This document shows, in pieces, positions 57,475 to 64,000 of a stretch of 64,000 nt of DNA. Location: the NCBI GenBank assembly GCA_023678885.1, contig CM043009.1:14563117-14627116 (forward strand), given 5' to 3'. Position 1 is the first letter of the stretch, and each line of letters starts with the position of its first letter. The notes beneath the pieces are model-generated. The model was given only the letters and a program-made list of their open reading frames with translations. It searched no databases and was not told the DNA's origin. The stretch is from Pogostemon cablin. Lineage: Eukaryota; Streptophyta; Magnoliopsida; Lamiales; Lamiaceae. Both the position numbers and the translations under genes were made by a program.

Positions 57475-57912
57475 TAATGCTTATTGTGTTTTAAAATATG
57501 AAGTACTTTGTACTGCTTGAAGAATCTGGATGGCAAGACATAACATGGAGGGCCGGATATGGAAGAGCTTAACAATGATTTCTTTTATATTATTGAATAT
57601 TGACACTTATTATTGTATTAAAATTATTTGTACTGTTTTGATGTATTTTGTTGTTTGAATTGTATCACTTCTTGTTCTGTTAAAAACTTGGATTAGGATG
57701 CTATTTTTATTTTTTGGTATGAGACGATAATGTAGCGGTATCCTAATATGCTATTGTAGTTCGATATTTCAATAAATATTTGATATTTTTTATTGGTATA
57801 CCGAAATTTCGGTATATTAGAATTTGATATACCGACATGGGCAGTATGATATCGGTATAAATTTTATGGTACCGATTATTTCAGTATGGTATACGGTATG
57901 ACCATTTCTGTA
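57475..57912 (+). other. hAT 3' trailer and subterminal repeats
   Basis: Trailer sequence is followed by clustered GGTATACCGAAATTTCGG, GATATCGGTAT and GGTATACGGTATGACC words (57785-57905), mirroring the 5' end at 23960-24120. Confidence 0.6.
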
Positions 57913-58085
57913 TGGTGGTAAAATAAAGTTTATTTTATGCATCAAACTTTATTTTATTATTTTGTATGCAGGTAAAGACCGAGTTTAAAATAATAAAATA
58001 AAGTTTAAAATGGAAGATATTAAACAAACTATGTACTGAATTGAAAATCCCCAATTATTATGGTGGTAAAATTTCAAAGAATTAT

Positions 58086-58136
<51 letters not shown>

Positions 58137-58610
58137 ATTAGGCCGGTTTGTTTGTGTTAGATAGATAAAATTGCGTTTGGGATACTTCGAAAATTTCTTA
58201 ATTTTATCTTGTTTTAGGGAAGGATCAATTTTATTAATACGATTTGCCCCCAAATTATTTTAGTAAGGCAAACATCAAGAAAGCAGTTTTGTCGGATGGA
58301 TAAAAAATGATACTCCTATTTCACTAAGCTCTTCATTATTCTGTCTAAATTATGGGTGATTCTTGGGTGACCCGTGGTCATCCAAGACCCAATTCGTAGC
58401 CGGCTACAAGTTTGAGGGACATAAAAGCAGCGAATCCGTACAATGCATGTAGAATTCTTATTCTGAAAAGCAATAGTGTTGAGGTGTCAGGGTGCATCCC
58501 AGCCATCATATACTAATAGGGTGCATACTAATACTCATCTCGACGCCAAGCACTATGCGCTCCCCTTGCCACCATTCCTGCCCCGGCTCCCCAAATATAT
58601 ATTTTTCAAT
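57913..58610. other. Spacer right of the hAT element
   Basis: It includes (TA)n at 58086-58134 and short inverted AAATAAAGTTT blocks (57929-58010). No gene is seen. Confidence 0.55.
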
Positions 58611-59801
58611 GGGTTAATTGCGCCAAAAGTCCTGATCTTTTCGCGAATTTCAAATTAGTCCAAACTTTTCAATATTTATAAATAAGTTCTCGACCCTTAA
58701 CCACTTTTTCAAATCAAGCCACCGGGCAGCGAGAGCGCTGCCCGGTGCTGACGTGTCTATCTCTCTTCCACGTCACCTTCCACGTGTACAAAACGACGTC
58801 GTTTCAACTTTCCACCCATCGAAAGTTAATTGCATGAAATGTCCCAACCTTTCCGCCAATTGCGAATTAGTCCAAACTTTTAAATATTTTATAAATAAGT
58901 ACCTGACTTTAAGCCCGTATTGCACTCGAACCACTAGGTGGAGGGCTGCCCGGATGCTGACGTGTAACTGTATATGCTAAGTTATTTTATACTAGTTAAC
59001 AAAAGGACATTGTTTTGATTTTTTTTTATTTATTAAAATTTCCAAAAAAAAAGCCCACATATATCACACATTAACATTTTTCGATCAAAATATGAATCAC
59101 GGCAGTAGATAGAGAGAGAAAATTTGACAATGTGCTTCTGCATGGTTAAGGCCAAGAACAGATCATCAACAGAACTGAAGGAGCCGATTAATCACTATTC
59201 TTTTTTCCAAAATCTTTTTCTACTCTCTAATTATTCTAATAGCAACAACAATTATCGTATGGATCATCTAATCAAAATTCAGAAGTTGTCTTCCACAACT
59301 CCTCACACATGGCGAATTTTGATAGATAATGTTAATGTGTGATATATGAGGACGTTCTTTTGGATATACGTTAAATTTTAATTTAAAAAATCAAAACGAA
59401 GCCGTGTTGTTAACAAATATAGAGTGGCTTGGCCTATACAATGACATAGCAGTGTTCGGACAGACCTCCACTGCCCGGTGGTTTAATTTGCAATACGGGT
59501 TAAAGTTGAGTACTTATTTGCAAAATATTCAAAGTTTGGACTAATTCGCAATTGGCGGAAAGGTTGAGACTTTTCATGCAATTAACTTTTCGATAGGTGG
59601 AAAGCTGAAATGACATCGTTTTGTACATGTGAAAGGTGACGTGGAAGAGAGATGGACACGTCAGCACCGGACAGGCCTCTCGCTGCCCGATGGCTTGATT
59701 TAAAAAAATGGTTAAACGTCGAGAACTTATTTGTAAATATTGAAAAGTTTGGACTAATTTGAAATTCACAAAAAGGTCAGGACTTTTGGCGTAATTAACC
59801 C
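58611..59801. mobile_element. Foldback Mutator-like element with arms of about 340 bp
   Basis: The ends GGGTTAATTGCGCCAAAAGT and, inverted, GGGTTAATTACGCCAAAAGT start arms that stay similar for about 340 bp (58611-58950 and 59460-59801). The arms include CGGGCAGCGAGAG, CACGTCA and TTTCCGCCAATTGCGAATTA blocks. The 9-bp flanks TTTTTCAAT and TTTTTTAAT differ by one base. The centre (58950-59460) has a 72-codon + frame at 59124-59342 that I do not recognise; no transposase. Confidence 0.8.
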
Positions 59802-59873
59802 TTTTTTAATTTATATTTTTTGTTACTTCATCTTAATTCAACAATTATTAAATTCATTTTGTAGGTAATAAAT

Positions 59874-60020
59874 AGTTGTGTAAATCGAGTTTACGGTGTA
59901 AATCATGTGATTTTTCTTTCATTCTTATATACCTTATGTATTGCTAAGGTGTCTAAATTAGGGGAACCACAAGATTTATAAAAGTTTATGATGTAAACTC
60001 AATTTACAAGAGACTACCAA
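59874..60020. mobile_element. MITE of the GTTTACGGTGTAAA family, copy 2
   Basis: AGTTGTGTAAATCGAGTTTA with CGGTGTAAAT at the left; GATGTAAACTCAATTTACAAG at the right; interior shared with 22646-22790. Confidence 0.55.
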
Positions 60021-60300
60021 CTCTTTGTAGATTTTTTTTTTCTAAAATTTGGCTAAACTACAAACAATTGAGGTAACATGTGGAGTTTTGGTTTTTTTAA
60101 TTATATTAATAAAAGAGTTGGATAAGAATGTTACCAAAAAGATGTGTGTATTTAAAATACTTTATAAAATAAATAAGGTGTGTATTTAATAAATTAAGGG
60201 TAATTTAGACTTTTTAAAAATATTAACTTTATTATTATCATAATAATGAGATGTGTATTTAATAGGAGGAGATGTGCAAATAAAATTAGCCTTTTTATTA

Positions 60301-60691
60301 AGGTAAAAACTCCTGTGCACCCGGGCGCACGGACTACATTCCGTGCGCCTTTAAAATTTTGTGTTAAATTGTATACCCTTTAGTATACAGATGTGTACCC
60401 TTTATTTTTTAAAAAAATATTATGTGTATCTGGGCGCATGGACAACACTCTGTGTGCCTTTAGAATTTTGTGTTAAATTGTATACCCTTTAGTATAAAAA
60501 TGTGTACCCTTTATTTTCTAAAGAAAAAAATATTAATGAAAAGTGTATACCCTTTAGAACAAAATGGTGTACCTTTTATTAATTAAAGTGTATACCCTTT
60601 AAACCAAAGCAATGTACCCTTACCCTTAATACTAAATTTCTAAAGGTGCACGGAATGTGTTCCCGCGCGCCCGGACGCACGCAAGCCTCAC
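60301..60691. mobile_element. GTGCGCC-family MITE, full copy with internal duplication
   Basis: The left GGTAAAAACTCCTGTGCACC and right inverse GTGAGGCTTGCGTGCGTCCG are inverse-related through GTGC..CCGGGCGC and ATTCCGTGC(G/A)CCTTTA. A block of about 115 bp (GTG..CTGGGCGCATGGAC...TGTATACCCTTTAGTATA) is repeated in tandem inside. Confidence 0.7.
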
Positions 60692-60830
60692 TCTTTTATT
60701 AATATAAATGGTACTCTCACTTTTAATTTGTCTTACTTATTATTCTGAAATATTTAATAAATTAATTATTATTTTTTGCTAATCAGTCCATCATTTTTAT
60801 TAAAATTATTATTACTTTTTATAAGTAATA

Positions 60831-61093
60831 CTCTCTCCATCCTAGGAAACTCTGCATCCCTCTTTCCGGCACGGAGATTAAGAAAATGATAACTTTTAGG
60901 GGTGTTATGGTATTTTTTGGAAATAAATAAATGATAAAGTATGATATGGGTGTTAGGTAGGGGTAGTTTTTTTGTAAATAAAGTGTATAGGAAAGGGTAA
61001 TTGTGTTTGACTTTTTGCTTTTTTAAAAAGGTGCAAACTTTTGTGGGACAACCCAAAATGAAAAGTGTGTCATCTGAAATGTGACGGAGGGAG
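60831..61093. mobile_element. Stowaway-type MITE (CTTCCGGCACG subfamily)
   Basis: CTCTCTCCATCCTAGGAAAC at the left and GAAATGTGACGGAGGGAG at the right, TA flanks; sister of 10481-10734. Confidence 0.8.
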
Positions 61094-61534
61094 TATTAAT
61101 TTTCATGAAATAATTCAATAATACAAATATCACTTTATACTGATTATAATAACTTTTTATTAAATATATTATCACTTTTCAAATTTTCTATTAATTGCTC
61201 ACAAAATATTTAATTGATCTTATTACTTTAATAAAGTCTCAATTTTTTATAAATATAATATTTTTTATCTTTTACATGAATGCTAATTACGAGAACAAAA
61301 TTTTCTAAATTAAATGAATCAACCGTGGTTATAAAAAATTAAAAAATAGTAAATAATAATAATATTAAAATATTTAAAAGAAAAGAAAAATGGTCGTGTC
61401 AATACAGCGAGGAAGCGGGTCAATTTTTTATAATTAGGTTGAAGCGTGGGTCAATTTTTTATAATGGAGTTGATTCTCACATAAATTAGATCAGTGAGAC
61501 GGTCTCGCATAAGTTTTTGGCATTTAGATTCTGG

Positions 61535-61790
61535 GTATGTCTTGCGTGAGACCGTTTCACGTGAGATCATTTTTTACTTTTTAAAATAGTTATCACTTTC
61601 GTTATAAAATGTTATCACTTTCACTATAAAATGTTATAAATTTTAATTTATACTATAAATTGTTCATAAAATATTATTATCACTTTTCATTAATTTATTA
61701 TCACTTTCCTTTATAAAAGTTATTACTTTCTGACCGTCTCACGTAAGCCCTTACATGAGACGGTCTCACACAAGTCTTTGCCTTAGATTT
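61535..61790. mobile_element. GAGACCGTCTC-family MITE, best-preserved copy
   Basis: TCTTGCGTGAGACCGTTTCAC at the left and the inverse of GAGACGGTCTCACACAAGTC at the right, with repeated TTATCACTTTC words between. A further GTGAGACGGTCTCGCATAAG lies just outside at 61495. Confidence 0.6.
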
Positions 61791-62400
61791 GTGCTTGCTT
61801 TCTTTATAAAATTTCATTTCCAATAAAAATTATATTTTTATTCATAAAATTTAAAGTATATTTTTTAATTTAAATATATATATATATATAATATTGTACA
61901 TTTAAATTATATGGAATAATATTTAACAGAATACAAAGTAAATAATGAATACTTATTGAAATTTCATTTCCAATAAAAATTATATTTTTATTAATAAATT
62001 TTAAAGTATTTTTTTATTTTTTTTAAATAACATTGTACATTTAAATTATATAGAGTAATATTTAACATAATACAAAGTAAATAATGAAGACACTCCCTTG
62101 TGAAATGGCTCGATCAATTATTAAAATATGCTTATTATATAAATAAAATATAATTATTTGTAGTTAAAGTATATCAATAATAAATTATATTATAACACGG
62201 TAAAATAGTACTTAAATATATAATCAGCATACTTTAGAAAAAAACGTACTTACGTCTCACAAAAGAAAGACTTGTGAATAGGATTATTATTATTGAATCA
62301 TTAAATAAATAATTATTATTAATCTTAATATATTTTAATATCCTAAACTCAATTTATTAAAATTGTTTGGCATTGTGAAAATCTTTAATATACTAAAGTA

Positions 62401-62533
62401 GAGTTTAATTTTGATGAGGTGTCATCTCTACAATTTTTCTTAATTATTTTAATTTTTAATATTAATTATTTTTATTATCCTTATTCATATATATTTTTTA
62501 GTATGATCTATATATATTATTTTTAGTATGATC

Positions 62534-62599
<66 letters not shown>

Positions 62600-62745
62600 A
62601 TATAATAAAAGAGAGTTTAATTTTGATGAGGTGTCATCTCTACAATTTTTCTCAATTATTTTAATTTTTAATATTAATTATTTTTATTAACCTTATTCAT
62701 ATATATTTTTTAGTATGATCTATATATATTATTTTTAGTATGATC

Positions 62746-62795
<50 letters not shown>

Positions 62796-62941
62796 ATATA
62801 ATAAAGGAGAGTTTAATTTTGATGAGGTGTCATCTCTACAATTTTTCTCAATTATTTTAATTTTTAATATTAATTATTTTTATTATCCTTATTCATATAT
62901 ATTTTTTAGTATGATCTATATATATTATTTTTAGTATGATC

Positions 62942-62990
<49 letters not shown>
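62401..62990. repeat. Three tandem copies of a 196-212 bp unit ending in (TA)n
   Basis: The units begin at 62401, 62613 and 62809 with GAGTTTAATTTTGATGAGGT and run to TAGTATGATCTTCATATATA, then (TA)n of different length (62538-62597, 62750-62792, 62945-62988). Outside the TA tracts the copies are nearly identical. Confidence 0.9.
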
Positions 62991-62992
<2 letters not shown>

Positions 62993-64000
62993 TATGTTAT
63001 TTATATTATTAAAATTTAATGAAAATAAATACATTTGTTTATTTTAAGATAAATAGTTAAATTAATTTAATATTTAAATATGGATGTAATCAAATCAAAA
63101 TCAATTTCCTCTACACCTTATAATAAATACAGTTTTCAATTTATATATTCACTTCAAATACACAAATTATTCTCTTAAAGCTTTTTAAAGAATTGATGGT
63201 ATGTGATTTTGTTATTTTTTTATTTTTTTGATTCTTTATAAATTTACTTAATTTTTTACATATTTTTAAACCATAATTTATTTATTTGTTTATATTAATG
63301 TATATATTAATTTTTTATTTCTTCTATTTAATACGTATATTGATTTTATTATAATTTTTTTTTTTTTGGTTCGTTGTGAATTTTTACAAGAAAACCCCAC
63401 ATTTTTTTATGAATGTTGTATTAAAATTTTCATTTTTAATCCTAAACTCTCTATTTTTTTTATTAAAACATTGTTTTTTTTTCTTTTGATTAATATATAC
63501 ATTAATTTTACTATGACTTTTTTTAACAGGTCAAATTTAATATTTTTGATTGATTTCGTTTGTTCAGTATTTTTTTTTTCTTTCAATTAATATGCATACT
63601 AAATTTATTTTTAATTTTGTTAGTCAAATTTATGTATGCATTCGTAATTTTTTTAAATTTCTTTCAAATAATGCATGTATTGATTTTTGTATGATTTTTT
63701 CTTAAAAATCAACAAATTCATTTTTTTTTATTTTTTTCAATTTTTTTGATTACCATATTTCTTTATAATTGTTTCTTCAAAAATCAAATATATACCATAT
63801 TTGTTCATATTTTTATAGTTTAAGCTATTCTAATTCTAATTAATTTGATTTTATATTTTTATTTATTTTTATTAATACGTATATTAAATTTATTTATTTT
63901 AATTTTTTTTGTCAATTTTATACGTATATTTGTAACTTCTTCTTTTTTTTATACATATATATTTTAATTTATTTTAATATATATATATATATATATATAA
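62991..64000. other. AT-rich sequence without recognisable features
   Basis: T-rich, with several poly-T tracts; the only frame over 70 codons (63366-63590) is low-complexity. Nothing supportable. Confidence 0.6.

Larger units (their letters stand above)
23923..57912 (+). mobile_element. hAT transposon, expanded and broken by nested insertions
   Basis: The left end TAGGGCTGGAC is followed by clustered GGTAT/CGGTATATACCG words (23960-24110). The same words recur in inverse order at 57785-57905. Between them, outside the inserted elements, lie a 5' leader (to 24297; 32356-32420; 44190-45222), an N-terminal coding piece, a C-terminal dimerisation domain and a 3' trailer. The right terminal repeat is lost: the sequence leaves the expected pattern after GACCATTTCTG near 57912. 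Insertions are Gypsy A, a CACTA element and Gypsy B. Confidence 0.7.

Noticed and set aside
59124..59342. 72-codon frame in the centre of the foldback MULE
   Set aside because: Low-complexity Ser/Asn-rich sequence, no homology recognised and no conserved start context.

Overview
The window is nuclear DNA of a flowering plant, most likely a eudicot. It is AT-rich, its genes are split by canonical GT-AG introns, and most of it is transposable elements. Nothing in it fixes the species.

Region 1 (1-18.0 kb) is a tandem array of three 2-oxoglutarate/Fe(II)-dependent dioxygenase (2ODD) genes on the + strand, of the DOXC / 'ACC-oxidase homolog' type. Gene A contributes only its last exon (120-368). 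Gene B (6586-11573, three exons, 364 codons) looks intact, with the HxD...H metal triad and the RxS 2-oxoglutarate motif. Gene C (12982-18030) is a close copy that is dead. It has an early stop after the ancestral ATG, a premature stop in exon 1, a 2185-bp Mutator-like element in exon 1, a 4-nt frameshift, a lost splice acceptor and a missing last 12 codons. The inserted element is a Pack-MULE. It carries intron-containing pieces of a plastid ribosomal protein L11 gene and, on both sides of them, pieces that read as a BRL2/VH1-like LRR receptor kinase, all in one orientation. Introns and spacers here hold many Stowaway-type MITEs (TA duplications, CTCCCTCCGTCCC ends), a SINE with a perfect 13-bp duplication, and a foldback MULE with a perfect 9-bp duplication.

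Region 2 (18-23.9 kb) holds more small elements and one ordinary gene, an intronless 105-aa RING-H2 protein (20777-21094) with a TATA box and a poly(A) signal.

Region 3 (23.9-57.9 kb) is a nest of elements inside one hAT transposon. The hAT 5' end is at about 23923, its N-terminal coding piece at 45224-45543, its C-terminal dimerisation domain at about 56480-56779, and its 3' CGGTAT-rich end at 57785-57912. Inside it lie: (i) an Athila-like Gypsy element with both LTRs but no pol (24298-32355, minus strand); (ii) an 11.8-kb CACTA transposon (32421-44189, TTA duplication) with a decayed TNP2 transposase and a second gene carrying a C48/Ulp1-like protease domain, the latter broken by a solo LTR (36546-38290) and a Copia-like fragment; (iii) a second Athila-like element (45544 to about 56470, minus strand) that keeps gag-pro-RT-RH-IN remnants but has lost its 5' LTR together with the middle of the hAT gene.

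Region 4 (57.9-64 kb) has no recognisable host gene. It contains a 1.2-kb foldback MULE, several MITEs and a three-copy tandem repeat with (TA)n tracts.

The most unusual signal is a degenerate TTCGACC/GGTCGAA motif. It is clustered about 100-320 bp upstream of the TATA box in the LTRs of both Athila-like elements, with one weaker pair in the solo LTR. It recurs inside both elements at the gag-protease junction and, in the second element, in the 3' spacer. The sequence after the core differs between elements but is consistent within each.
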